Assembly: GCA_963930655.1 (NCBI GenBank) | Contig: OZ005602.1 | Location: forward strand, 7,184,001-7,248,000 | Origin: Myrica gale | Lineage: Eukaryota > Streptophyta > Magnoliopsida > Fagales > Myricaceae | Direction: 5' to 3' | Length of the DNA stretch: 64,000 nt | Part shown: positions 23,772 through 52,410 of the stretch, piece after piece | Position numbering within the stretch: the stretch's first letter is position 1 | Layout: every line of letters begins with the position of its first letter | The notes under the pieces: model-generated | Told to the model about the DNA's origin: nothing | What the model saw: the letters and a program-made list of their open reading frames with translations, nothing else | Database searches by the model: none | Made by a program: the position numbers and the translations under genes

Positions 23772-25148
23772 AATTACAAAAAATGGGTCTTTAGTGAAGA
23801 TCTTTTTAGCGACGGTTGCAAAAACCGCCGCCAAAGGGTGTCTTGTAATAAGCATATATATTTTGAATAATTAGTAATATAATACTATTTAATTAGGACA
23901 TATTATTTAATTTCAAACAAAAAGATATTGTGAGATTAGCTTATGCAATTAAAGTACATAACTTAATATATGGTCTTCGAGGCTATGATTTAGTCATTAG
24001 ATATATAGGTACATACATATAAAATAATTAGGTTATTAGCACATATCATGTATATGATAAACACATATAACAAATCATGCAATGTTATATAGAAATTATT
24101 ATACTTATAAATTATAAGTATTATATCTTATTACTACCAACATATTTTAATTAAGATTATTACACTAGTTATAAAAATGATTGTAAAATAATATGCTATG
24201 TATTTAATACTAAGTACTAAGATTTTTAAATACTGTTACAAATTACAAATTACTATTATTACTAAGCTATTTTTGGTATTAAGTTACTTTGACTAAGTAC
24301 TAGAATATACAATGTATTATAATTACAAGCAAAGTGGTAATTAAGATATAATTACAAAATAAATTGTATATCCAACGAAATTGGATTATTAAAGTATAAA
24401 AAATAGTAAACAAGTGAGAGGGAAAATTGCGTTTAACGCCAAATTTTCCTTTTCGCTCCCTGCCATCTTTTAGGTCAAAACCCCTTCTTTTCCCAATTCT
24501 TTTAGCTTCAAAGGAAACACCTTTGTTGACATCCATATGGGTTCGAATATAGGAGGAGATTTGAACCAGTTGGTGGCTGAAATGCCACGATCCCAAATGG
24601 GGAAGAAGGGGGTTGTGGGCACTGGTCTTTCTACGGAGGAGGAGCCACATGGTGCAGATGTTCTTTCTTCACGAGGCAGAGTGTGGATTCGTGGAGGACC
24701 CTTTTATAGAGAACGATGAGCAGAACAATGGAAGTGATAATATTTTTTATAACAGATCAACTTAGTTGGTCCTGTAATTTGGCAAGGGAACTTGAATCAG
24801 ACCCCAAAAGGTTGGGAGATGCCTACCGACGCAAAGCCACTGAAGATCAAAGTTCTAGGTAGAACAACATTTGATAAGTTTCAGAGTCTACAACAACATT
24901 TTTCAGTTGTCTATATTCAACAATGTTTTTTAAAAACGCTGCAAAAAAATATCATCCGATGTATGATCTATAGCGACGGTCTCGACCGCCACTATAGACC
25001 TGAGGTCTTCACCAGTGGTTGAAAAAACTGCCACTATAACCTACTGCGGCAGTCATATAGCGGAGGTCGCGACCGTCGCTAAAAAACTGTTGCTAAAGAT
25101 TTAACAGCGGTTTCCGACCGCCGCTAAATGTCATTTTTTTTTGTAGTG
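23772..25148. mobile_element. CACTA-type non-autonomous element (about 1.4 kb)
   Basis: The right end reads TTTTTTTGTAGTG, the inverse of CACTACAAAAAAA. The left end AATTACAAAAAATGGG is a mutated version. The 3-bp duplication AGA is on both sides (23769-23771 and 25149-25151). Near both ends are phrases built from TAGCGACGGT and GACCGCCGCTA, the subterminal repeats usual for this class. No transposase is present. A moderately GC-rich core (24420-24720) has a 60-codon open frame on each strand that I do not recognise. Confidence 0.75.
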
Positions 25149-25435
25149 AGAGCACAAAATGTAATAATCATCGGTTTTTTTGCCAAGGATGAATAAGTTT
25201 TGGGGGTGCGATATGGTATGGGGGTAAATTAGTCATTTATATTTATTCGTATATTTAAGGTTTTCATTTTAAATAGTTTATGATGTAATCCTATTTATTT
25301 AAATAATTTTTCATTCAAAAAATTTGCACTATCATGACACCTATCAGCCATTGCATGAAGAGTAGATAATTTAGCTGAAGAAAGACATTATCACAATAAT
25401 TTGAAAAGATAAAGAAAATAAGCTCCTGCACACGC

Positions 25436-25560
25436 ATCACGCATGGATATTGAGGTTGTGTTTAGTCAAATGGGTCATCCGGTTGCGTATTTTAGTAGAA
25501 AGCTAGAGAAAATCAAGAGAATTTTTTTGTCGATTAACGATAGGGGTTTAAACACTTCGT
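25436..25560 (+). pseudogene. Ty3/gypsy RNase H fragment
   Basis: Reads MDIEVVFSQMGHPVAYFSRK, then LEKIKRIFLSIND, like the start of gypsy RNase H. It has the same orientation as the RT relic at 22337-23650. Removing the CACTA-type insert leaves a spacing close to that expected, so both are probably one element. Confidence 0.6.
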
Positions 25561-26040
25561 ACCCTTGGACTAATGATTCGACTATTAGTCGCGTAACCTT
25601 CGCACTTTGCTATTAATATAGAAGGAAATTGGTATTTTTTTATCAGTGAAATGACGCTTTTACGTCTACATTGAATATAATTATCAAAAAAAAGGATAAA
25701 ATTGACATTTTACTGATTAAAAATATCAATTTATGTCCGTATTAACGATGAAGGCTGCAAAGTATACACATGTACTAGTTAATAGATGATATGTAACAAA
25801 ATCGATAGTTTGAAGTGTAAAGTATCAGAATTATAGTAGTCGATTTTTAAAAAATATTTAACCCTAAGATTAAATAAAAATACTCAACTTATCATAAAAA
25901 GAAGTTTAGTTGTGGTTTAAGTTGATGCATTGATAAAGAGCACCAACACCTTGAGCTGTTAAAGCCGTGGTTCAAAAACCACGACTTGAGTAGATATGGA
26001 GGAAATAATTGTACTCCATTATTTTCTCTTATTGTACTAT
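25561..26040. other. AT-rich intergenic sequence
   Basis: No coding signal. Phrases at 25550-25620 and 25740-25800 look partly inverted to one another and may be a small decayed foldback element, but I could not set its ends. Confidence 0.25.
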
Positions 26041-26233
26041 TGCTATGTTTGATAACTAAAATTTTGGTCACCTAATTGATGCTATGTTTGCTTACTAACA
26101 CATTCCCTCTCCTCATTTTTTCATCAATTCTCATACATTTTTTTCACCACCTCCTATAAACTTTTTCACTTTTTCACCAACTTTAATACCTAAAATTTTA
26201 ACCACTCTAAAATTTTGTTTCTCAAACACAACC
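26041..26233. mobile_element. Candidate MITE of the GGTTGTGTTTG family
   Basis: The right end CTCAAACACAACC is the inverse of GGTTGTGTTTGAG seen at 35198; the left end TGCTATGTTTGATAAC is a weaker match. The interior includes the inverse of GGTGAAAAAGTGAA, shared with the copies at 35198 and 39785. TAT occurs on both flanks. Confidence 0.5.
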
Positions 26234-26249
26234 TATTTTTTTCCCTAAG

Positions 26250-27560
26250 TTTCTGATTGTACTTGATTTGATGAAGAGTACCAACACCTTAACCTTTACC
26301 TTGACTCCTACTAACCATGTCATGCCTTTATTTTTACTAGGGTCAAGTTTTCCAAGACGAAGAGATTTGATGGAGACAAGTGGCAACACCCATATAAACT
26401 TTATTAAAGACGTGGAACATTTACAAAACGTTTTTCGAGCTCACGTTTTAACTTTCTTCGCAAATTCTAAAACTCAAGAGATTTCTTCTACTCTTATAAG
26501 TAGGACCAAATATTTTCTCAACACTCAAATGTTTTGCAATAAATAGGTACAATGAAGAATGTCTCTTTAAGCCGAATATGCAAATGGAAAGCTCACAACG
26601 TGTGTAATGACTCTCTAAGCCAAATAAACAAGTAAAAATCTCAATAGAGCGCAAGAAGACAAGATTCTCAAAGGAAAGCTAAAGTTTGGTAGGTGGGTGC
26701 ACATGCTTTCTTGGTAGATGCAGTTTTTCCTCTTCTTCAAAGCACTTTATCTCTCTAGAAGTTAGGGCAAGAGTAATAGCAAATGTGTTGTCTCTTCTTC
26801 AAGAAATCCTTATATCTTTGGAGGCTAGGTCGTCAATGAAGAGCAAGAGGAGAAGATTCAACAATGAATAACTTTTGTCTTGAACGAATCAGCAAGTGAT
26901 TTATTTGGATTTAGCTTAATCTCTCTCTTTGGAAGGATATATTTTGAATGATGATGCAAATCCTCGCTTTCTCTCTCTATCTCGTTATATATATAGTCAT
27001 CTAAGCTTCAACGGTCTTCAAGTAACTTTATTGTACAGTTGGAGGGGTTTAAATTACTTTTTGAACCATTTTGAATGATCTGGTGTCGTTCCAAAATTTC
27101 TGCAAATTCGCACCATGTATCGACACTTTAAATTTGCCTGAAATTTTGCTCTCGGGAGACAATGCAATGTGTCGACACTTGTCTTCAATGTGTCACTTTG
27201 AACAATTAGTCTGAAAATACTGTCGACACCATGAATTCTGCATTCTGGAGTAAGTGCAATGTGTTGAAATCATCACTCAATGTGTCGACACTTATAAATG
27301 CTGGAGAAAAAAAAATCAGCACCTTGAATGTGTCCAATCCATTCCAACACTTCTTTAAATACTTACAATATGAAAAATTGATCTTATTAACTTATGTAAT
27401 AGTGTTCAGTACACTTAAAAATAATTTAAAAAAATAATCTCAATTTTCTGAAATATATTTTAGAAATATTGGATTGACAAGATAAAATCTAAAAGTCTTC
27501 AAAGTACTTACAATTTTTGTTATCATCAAAATCAATTATAAATTTTTAACATCCTTAGGC
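26250..27560. repeat. Probable degenerate LTR-like sequence
   Basis: The stretch has copia-LTR character: several copies of AATGTGTCGACACTT between 27115 and 27300, comparable to the GTCGAC-rich clusters of the copia LTRs at 16798 and 20395, and an end region similar in wording (ATCATCAAAATC). No partner LTR, primer site or duplication was found. No gene is supported; the open frames are short. Confidence 0.35.
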
Positions 27561-27772
27561 TAACATTTTCAAAAAAGTGTCACCAACTTTACAATTTATA
27601 TATTTTTGTTAAAAGAGAGAGAGAAGGGAGGAAGAAAAAAAAACAGCGAAGTAATATTTATTTTTTGGAGAATGAAGGTATTTTTTTTAAAAAAAAAGGG
27701 TCTCCATTGCTTTCCTGATATGCATCCTTAAAATTTTCTGATATTTAAATAAATAGAAAGCAAATTCAATTT

Positions 27773-28174
27773 TTTTTTTGTGACGAGGGAAATTCGGGCA
27801 CCCAACCACGTGCATCGAGCTCGGACGAACCTGACTCAGTATACGCACGAGGTGGGCTTAACGCCACGGCAAACCCTGGGACGTGCATCCCTCCCAAACC
27901 ACACATACCAGTTAAGTCCAACTTCGCTAAGGGAGAGACACCAAAGAATTGTTTGCACCTGAGAGGATTCGAACTTGAGACCTCAGTGGAGCAAACCCCT
28001 AGGCCACGACAAACCCCGGGACGTACAGCCCTCCCAAACCACACATACCAGTTAAGTCCAACTTCGCTAAGGGAGAGACCCCAAAAAATTATTTGCACCT
28101 GAGAGGATTCGAACTTGAGACCTCAGGGGAGCAAACCCCTAGGCTCTAGCCTTCACCAGGGCAACCTTGGGGTT
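27773..28174 (-). mobile_element. tRNA-derived SINE with internal 140-bp duplication, upstream of UBP8
   Basis: Read on the minus strand it starts at 28174 with a head resembling an A box (GGTTGCCCTGGTGAAGGC), has a B box AGTTCGAATCC, and ends in an A run (the T run at 27771-27779 on the + strand). A perfect 13-bp target duplication, GCAAATTCAATTT, flanks it (27760-27772, 28175-28187). A block of about 140 bp is duplicated in tandem (27865-28004 and 28005-28143), so two B boxes are present. It was probably mobilised by a LINE. Confidence 0.8.
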
Positions 28175-28195
28175 GCAAATTCAATTTCCTTCAGT

Positions 28196-28205
28196 TATAT
28201 TTATA
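28196..28205 (+). promoter_or_regulatory. Probable TATA box of UBP8
   Basis: TATATTTATA, 137 bases before the UBP8 start codon and only 8 bases after the SINE target duplication. A CT-rich leader, (CT)n at about 28263-28290, follows, as is common in plant 5' UTRs. Confidence 0.5.
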
Positions 28206-28341
28206 CCTTTCCCTGCTTGAATTCTCGTCACAAAAAAGCTCCACTTGTTTCTCTGCAAATCTGCCTCTCTCTCTCTCTCTCCTCTTAGATGATCTGCATT
28301 TTCCAACTCCATCTCTAAACCCTTTCTTTTTTCTCTCTAAA

Positions 28342-46276
<17,935 letters not shown>

Positions 46277-46736
46277 CATGAGAGTAGAATCATATCTCAT
46301 TGGAAACACCTAGCGAAGCAAGATATCTTCAACAGTTTTGGCATCTTACCTTAAGTATCATAAAAGTAGCATTCTTTTTCTCTTTAGCATTCATTGATTA
46401 AATTGAGAGAGATTTCAGCATGGACAAAAATGGAGATGGTAGATCAGGGAAGGTTCTGAGGAAAAGGTAGCATAGTGTAACAGCTGCAGAGATGAAAGAC
46501 TGACTCAGTAGCGAGGAGAATATTATTTACCTCCCAATACATGAAAAAAATTTTCTTTAGCTTCGCAGTGTAGAAATTTTTCCGAAGGGGATTTGCTTCC
46601 AACCGCTGTGAAAGTGTATTTGTTGATATTATTCATATAGCTGACAGAAGATACGGAATTTTCTGTTAGGAAACTAATGAAGTCTCTTCCAATTTGGTGT
46701 GGATTATTTCTCATTTTGTCTCATTTTTGTTTGCCT
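46277..46736 (+). other. Probable 3' UTR of UBP8
   Basis: Follows the stop codon and shows no coding signal. The polyadenylation site was not located with confidence. Confidence 0.5.
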
Positions 46737-47160
46737 TCTAAACTCTTTCTGTTCACATACAGCTTGTCTATCAAATGTTGGAGTAGGTCAGTAGAAACCT
46801 GATTGGTGTGTAAAACTTAAAGGTGAAGATATTGAAACTGATATTATTTCTTGCGCACCGTTTACAGATTATGATCCTCTTGTAATTTTCTGTTCACATT
46901 GTACCATGCAATTTGAAGAGAGATAGATAAAATACAGCTTGTCTAATAAAAGGTGAAGATATTGCCTTTTAAACTCTTTCTACTGTTCACATACAGCTTG
47001 TCTATCAAATGTTGGAGCAAGTCAGTAGAAAGCTGACTGCTGTGTAAAACTAAAAGGTGAAGATATTGAAACTGATATTATTTCTTGTGCACCATATCCA
47101 TATGATCCTTTTGTAATTTTTTGTCCTCATTGTACCAAGCAATTTGAAGAGAGATAAAAT
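46737..47160. repeat. Imperfect tandem duplication downstream of UBP8
   Basis: Two copies, about 46737-46965 and 46966-47160, share long phrases such as CTATCAAATGTTGGAG and GGTGAAGATATTGAAACTGA, with scattered differences. Function unknown; it could give alternative polyadenylation sites. Confidence 0.75.
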
Positions 47161-47862
47161 AGGTGCATCTTACACCATTTAATGTTGTTTACGTAAAGTT
47201 TCGGGCAGCAACGTGCATCCGACAATGGGTATATTTATTGTGTATATCTCTTCAAATTGTATGGTACAATTTGATAAGAAATTGCATAGGATTATAATCT
47301 CACCTTTTACATATTCTTTTGGCATGCAAGGGTTGTTATGGAGCTAATTTGTTTACAATTGACTAGCTGGTTCACTTAGAAAAAAAAACAAACACCACAA
47401 AAAAAGACTAGCTGGTTCTCTTCCGTCTGTGCCTACACTCTTACCACTTTCTGGTTTTGGTCTACAATTGCCTTCTTTTAGTGTGCAACTAGATGCTTCA
47501 ACACCTTATGTGACAGTTTCCTTCCCATGTGAAGAAAAAAAAACAGAAGGAAAAGTACCTTCCACCTAAAATGGATTTGTCAATGAAACTTTGGGAATTG
47601 GGTACATGCCCAATAAACAGAAGTTATCACAAGTGATAACCCTAGTTGCCATTTGATGTAACAATGGAGATCACCCTAATTTCTCATATCCAACACCAAG
47701 AAAAAGGGTACTATTTGGTGAAAACCTAGGTACATGGCTAATAAATTGAAAGTACAACCAGAGAAAACCTTACATATTCCAAAATACAGATCTTCTGAGT
47801 CATTAAAATCCTAATTACTACCCATCAGCAGCAATGAATTAATAGGAAAAAATTGAAGATAA
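47161..47862. other. Intergenic sequence
   Basis: AT-rich, no gene, no tRNA-like motif. Ends at the target duplication of the MULE. Confidence 0.4.
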
Positions 47863-47871
47863 TAATTTTAA

Positions 47872-48050
47872 GGGAATTTAGCAGTTTAGTCCTTGGGTTT
47901 TACCCTCTTTTATTTTTTAGTCCTTGGATTTAATTTTTTCAAATTTTAGTCCTTTGATTTATATTTTTTTACGAAATGGTCATTCCGTCACGTTTGTTTC
48001 CCTAACAAAAGGGGTGACAGCTAGAGTGGCTGAGTTGGTTGTAACGATGC
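47872..48050. repeat. Left terminal inverted repeat of the Pack-MULE
   Basis: About 180 bp; matches the complement of 49333-49530 with small insertions and substitutions. Includes ACGAAATGGTCATTCCGTCA and GAGTGGCTGAGTTGGTTG. Confidence 0.88.
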
Positions 48051-48142
48051 ACACCGTTTTGAAAAATGAAGATAAGCACTGTTTCTTCCCTGGTTATCAT
48101 CTCCTCTCCTCTCTCTCTCTCTCTCTTTCTGGCTTCAGCCAT

Positions 48143-48269
48143 CGGTACTTTCAGCAGCTTATCGCCGCCGTCGGATTCTGCCATTCAAGAGGTGTCTCTC
48201 ACTGGGACCTGAAGCCGGAGAATCTCCTCCTCAACAAGAATTGGGTCCTCAAAATTTCCGCTCTGTTCG
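48143..48269 (+). pseudogene. CIPK (SnRK3) kinase catalytic-loop fragment
   Basis: Reads [18 protein letters not shown], then [16 protein letters not shown] and VLKIS, the catalytic-loop region of CBL-interacting protein kinases. The conserved HRD is HWD, and the DFG segment expected after KIS is deleted, so no kinase activity is possible. A CT-rich tract ending in TTCAG precedes it, resembling an intron acceptor or simple repeat. The open frame runs from 47924 to 48325 but most of it is TIR. Confidence 0.75.
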
Positions 48270-48899
48270 TGACGAATAGAGGGGTCGGCCAAGAACTGGG
48301 AGAGCATCAAAATTTGTTTGGTTGATACCCAGGTTTGCCAGATTCTTGTAAATGCCACTGGCTCACCCATCAAAAGGAACCGGATCAATCATTGCTTTTT
48401 TATCTATCTCCGACACAGGTATCTCTATATATAATTCTCAGTCAAAATCATCAGTCTATGTATGAAAACCAACTCCTTTTTCTTTCTTCGGTTGCGGTAA
48501 ATTGACTTTTCCATAACGTGATGTTTCCTTGTTCTAACCAACAACTACAAGGCTTTGTGTACAAGTTAAACAAGTTTGATGAATGGGCAAATCTCTCTCT
48601 CCCCGAAAAGAGTCTAAAACGTAAATACTATTTTGCCTGAGCTTGCATCTTTAATAGTAATGGAGTTCTGTAGAGAAGCTGATGTCAAATGATATAATGC
48701 AAAACTGTTTGACGAAGTTGATGTCAAATTCCATTAGGTGGCAGCACATGACAAAAACCAGAAGTGCAAGGAAAAGGAAGGGAAGTTTGTAATGAAGTTC
48801 TTCTTGCTGACGAGGAACTCTCCTTTTTTTATTCGCTCCGGAAATGTTGTTCCTATTGTTGTAATTCTGCTGTTATAAAAATTGGGCCAATAAGCACAT

Positions 48900-49212
48900 T
48901 CTTGTCTCTGCTCCATCACCTGCATGAGAACATTCTTGTCTCTAAGTCTCTTTCAAGTCTTTCAACGTCTTCCTTGATCCCAAACTTCCCAACCTCAACA
49001 CATGCTGCAACCGAGGAGCTCAGCACATCACTTTGTTGTTGAGCAGGTAAATGAACTGGTTTCCTCCTACTAATACTCTTCAGAGCCACCACCTGTCCGC
49101 TCTGCACTTCACGAGTTGGAATGAATTTTGGTAGCTCTGACCAGAGCAGCTTTCCCAGCTCGTATTTCCCAAACAAATTCACCTCCGACGACGACGCCTC
49201 CCCTGTAGACAA
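48900..49212 (-). pseudogene. Chimeric ORF: CIPK N-lobe fused to HSFA1-type fragment
   Basis: The frame from 49212 to 48916 gives 98 codons (start on TTG or further upstream). Residues 12-45, NLFGKYELGKLL and EVQSGQVVALK, match the N-lobe of CIPK kinases. From about residue 46, SISRRKPVH, SSSVAACVEVGKFGI and EDVERLERD match the region between the DNA-binding domain and the HR-A/B oligomerisation coiled coil of class A heat-shock factors. In another frame GAGACAAGAATGTTCTCATG encodes RDKNVLM, and 48902-48919 encodes VMEQRQ, both HSFA1 signatures, so the HSF piece continues past a frameshift and an internal deletion. The kinase glycine loop is lost at the WSELPKF segment. Family calls are from motif recognition. 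Confidence 0.7.
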
Positions 49213-49332
49213 CTGAAATAACAGGTCACGTCTGTGCTATTTAAAAGTGGTAGTTGAAAGGAGAGAGAGAGGAGACGATAACGGCATTTTTGCTGAAATG
49301 GTCAGATGCCAACTGTTTCATTTTTCTAAAGG

Positions 49333-49530
49333 GTACGTATCATTCCAACCAACTCAGCCACTCCAGCTGTCAGCTGACGTGACCCTTCCGTTAAGGAAAC
49401 AGACGAATTTCTGACGGAATGACCATTTCGTCAAAATATGTAAATTAAAGGACTAAAATTTGAAAAAATTAAATCCAAGGACTAAAAAATAAAAGAGGGT
49501 AAAACTTAAGAACTAAACTGCTAAATTCCC
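49333..49530. repeat. Right terminal inverted repeat of the Pack-MULE
   Basis: About 200 bp, the inverted partner of 47872-48050. Confidence 0.88.
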
Positions 49531-49539
49531 TAATTTTAA

Positions 49540-51149
49540 TTCAGTTGAGTCACATTCCAAATCTTAATAGAGAAATGATAAGCTTTTTAAAAATCCTTAG
49601 CATCTAATTCGGAAAAAAGGCAAGGATTTCACAAACTCCAACCTAAAAAGTTTTAGCAAAAAAGAAAATATAAAAGATCTTAATCATTTTGATTATATTT
49701 TAAGCTTAAGTTAACTCGGTCCCTAATCTTACCAATTTTCTGACTGCTGCTTTGCCATTCATGGGCCTTCTGGCTAGTGATCAGGCCATACAACTTCGTG
49801 CATAGCGTCCTGGACACATGATAATAGGCCAGAGTTTTTGTTCCTGGGTTCTACCTGAACTTTTCGGCTTATCTGAATAAAATTTTATGTATATATTTGA
49901 CAGCGTCTTTTCTGGTATAAACAGGGTTTACTGGGCCAAGGCGGACTTGGCTTGGCTAGAAACACCCAAACACACTAACTAAAGTGGGAGCACATCGACA
50001 AACCTCAAACATTGGAACCTACACAACAGCCCAAATTTCAAATAAGGTCAAAGACTTGCGACTAATTCGCAAGAGGTAGGCTGATTAATTCGAACTCACA
50101 CCCACTCACTGGATATGATTTATTCATAAACGAAAATCCGTCCTTCCAACCCTTGAGCTATTAACCTTAGAGGTATCTCTTGCGTATTTTACTAAAGACT
50201 AAACAAAATTTCCAGTAGACAGTGAAAAAAAGGACATTTATTATGGTCGTGTGATGAAGATCGTAATTTCATTTATTTTTGTGGTAAAATTATAGTTAGC
50301 CCCCTATGTTTGGGTAAAAATCAAGTTGATATCCTTATTTTTCAATATAACAATTTGAGACCCATAACTTTCAAAATCTATCAATATTCGCCCTCGTCTA
50401 AATTAGACGAAAAAAATATGAAAATGACCAAAATACCCCTCTAAAATAAAATTACTAAAATTATTTTAAAAAATCACTAAAAAGGACAAATTATTTTTAA
50501 GGTCGGATATTTAGGCAGACCTAAAAGATGGAATCTTACAATTTGTACGTCTTATTCAGAGAGTATAGCATAGCATCTGCAATTTCTTGAAGAGGGATCT
50601 ACGTAGAATCCATAGCATAATTAGTGAGAAATACGAAAGACAGAGAGTCCAAGTCTATGCATTATAGGAGATATATATTTAAAAAGGAGTGAAGATCCTC
50701 TTGGAGTTTCAATAGAGCTTAATTAAATTACTCCCTCATTTTCCAGTTAAGTCGTTCAAACTCTGCAAATTTCTTAATCATATATGATATATACATATAT
50801 ATTCAGTCCTTTTATACAATAATTAATTTAATTTAATTTATATATAAGAGCTATAAGTGGGTAAGTTTACAAGATATGAGAGAGAACCCCAAAACATTAA
50901 AAAAATGCGAGTGCTTTTACAAAATTATATGGTTAAATTTTGAACTAGATATTTTAAAAACTTAATCTTTATTTATAGAAGATATGACAAAATGATATCG
51001 TTAAAAATTTACTCTTTCTATATATACAATGACGATATCATAAAATTTTAGTGTCTTTATTTGTTATTTTCTATAATTAGTGGTCTTCCACAATAATTTC
51101 TATTATTTGAAAAGCTAGGATTGAGGAAAACTTGAAGAATTTATCCACG
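49540..51149. other. Intergenic AT-rich sequence
   Basis: No gene recognised. At about 50290-50400 a phrase TAGCCCCCTATGTTTGGG resembles subterminal sequence of plant MULE-type MITEs, comparable to 61155-61265, but no ends could be paired. Confidence 0.35.
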
Positions 51150-51245
51150 AGAGTCTAGTCTAGTGGTAAGCGAACGCTGGAATGAGTCAAAGACTCAGAC
51201 GTCCTGAGTTCAAACCACCGCTAAGTACTCTCACTTAAATAATAG
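51150..51245 (+). mobile_element. tRNA-related SINE-like head
   Basis: TCTAGTCTAGTGGTAAGC resembles an A box and GAGTTCAAACCACCG a B box at tRNA-like spacing. No cloverleaf can be drawn, so this is not a tRNA gene but probably a truncated SINE. No target duplication was found. Confidence 0.5.
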
Positions 51246-51249
51246 AGAT

Positions 51250-51612
51250 AATTACAATTTGTACCCCGATATTTTATTTTTGAGACATTAAGCCTCTTAT
51301 CTTCAATATTTTTTCAATGTGCATCACGTACCTGATTTGACTGTCTAAATTGACGGATTTTGTAAACACGTGAACCGGTCGACTGCTTCAAGTTACCTTT
51401 GTAGTGGTCGACCGGCTCATCGTGTGCCTCTCACATGAACAGGTGGACCACTACGTGTTGACGAAATCCGTCAATTTAGAGGGGCAAATTAGGTACGGGG
51501 TGCACATTGAAAAAATATTGAAGATAAGAGGCTTAATGTCTCAAAAATAAAATATCGGGGTACAAATTATAAATGATCCCAAAAATAAAGGGTGCAAAGT
51601 GTAATTATCCCT
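51250..51612. mobile_element. Foldback MITE with a copia-LTR-like core
   Basis: Left arm (about 51250-51361) and right arm (about 51456-51612) are long inverted repeats sharing TACCCCGATATTTTATTTTT and AATATTGAAGATAAGAGGC. AAATAAT flanks both ends. The left arm lacks about 40 bp present in the right arm. The core has GAACCGGTCGACTGCTTCAA, nearly the same as in the copia LTRs at 17540 and 21130. Confidence 0.7.
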
Positions 51613-52410
51613 AAATAATAACTCTCAATCAGTCACAATGGGCTTTGTCTACTTGCTCCAATGTCTGCTTTGGACGAGGGTGTATGGTTTTTTTTAAAAA
51701 AAACTAAGAAATAGAGGGCTGATAATTACCATACAATCACTGTACAAGGAAGTACTCTTATCTTCTTCTCATTGTCCATTGAAACCAAAGCCAAACTAGC
51801 CCAAACAGATGCATTATAGGAAGTACAGTGAGCTAGCTGAAAGAAGAGAAAAATTGGACGGCAATTGAAGTACGTCCTGTTCACTTTCGATCGAATACTC
51901 TGAGCTAGCTTTTAATAGTTTGGACCACATTGCTTCTCTTCCGTTTCTAAGTATAGGATGTGACATGACACTCTTGATTGTGGCAGTACGTACGATGGTG
52001 CCCACAGCGCAGCAAGCTGATCAGGGCCATCAGGACCACTATGACTTGGCTAGCTCTCAAATCCTTCTCAACATTCTGTGGCTGCAATTCCGGAGCCATG
52101 TTTTTTTTCTTTCTTGGTAGAGCCATGCTTTTCACACGAATTAGAAGCTGGCAGTCTCCTAATAATTGGAGAAGGTCGATTGCTAAGTATGGATATTAAT
52201 ATTGTTGTTATCGGGAGTTTGATATATTACACGCTAAACTAACAGTTTTGATATTTCAGTATCCTTCAATTATCAATGTTAGATACTTTGCACTCTCTGT
52301 CAAATTGGACAGAAATGTCAATAATCGATTTTTTACACCTGAAATGACGATAATGCATACAGTAACTTAATGATTTGACAACAATACCTTCAATAGGATA
52401 TATATGAATA
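51613..52410. other. Intergenic sequence before the CACTA element
   Basis: No gene supported. Short overlapping frames on both strands at 51814-52199 show no recognisable motif. Confidence 0.35.

Larger units (their letters stand above)
47872..49530. mobile_element. Pack-MULE carrying CIPK and heat-shock-factor gene fragments
   Basis: Length 1,659 bp. Left end GGGAATTTAGCAGTTTAG and right end CTAAACTGCTAAATTCCC are inverted repeats extending about 180-200 bp (47872-48050 and 49333-49530). A perfect 9-bp duplication TAATTTTAA flanks it (47863-47871, 49531-49539), the hallmark of Mutator-like elements. No transposase is present. The interior holds fragments of two host gene families in different orientations (separate entries). 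Arms are similar but not identical; neither captured part encodes a complete domain. Confidence 0.9.

Noticed and set aside
27960-28174. Possible tRNA gene in reverse orientation
   Set aside because: The B box belongs to a SINE with poly-A tail and target duplication; no cloverleaf.
47924-48325. A functional kinase gene
   Set aside because: Only a short catalytic-loop fragment with HWD and no DFG, inside a MULE.
51150-51245. Possible tRNA gene
   Set aside because: A- and B-box-like words are present but no acceptor stem or cloverleaf can be formed.
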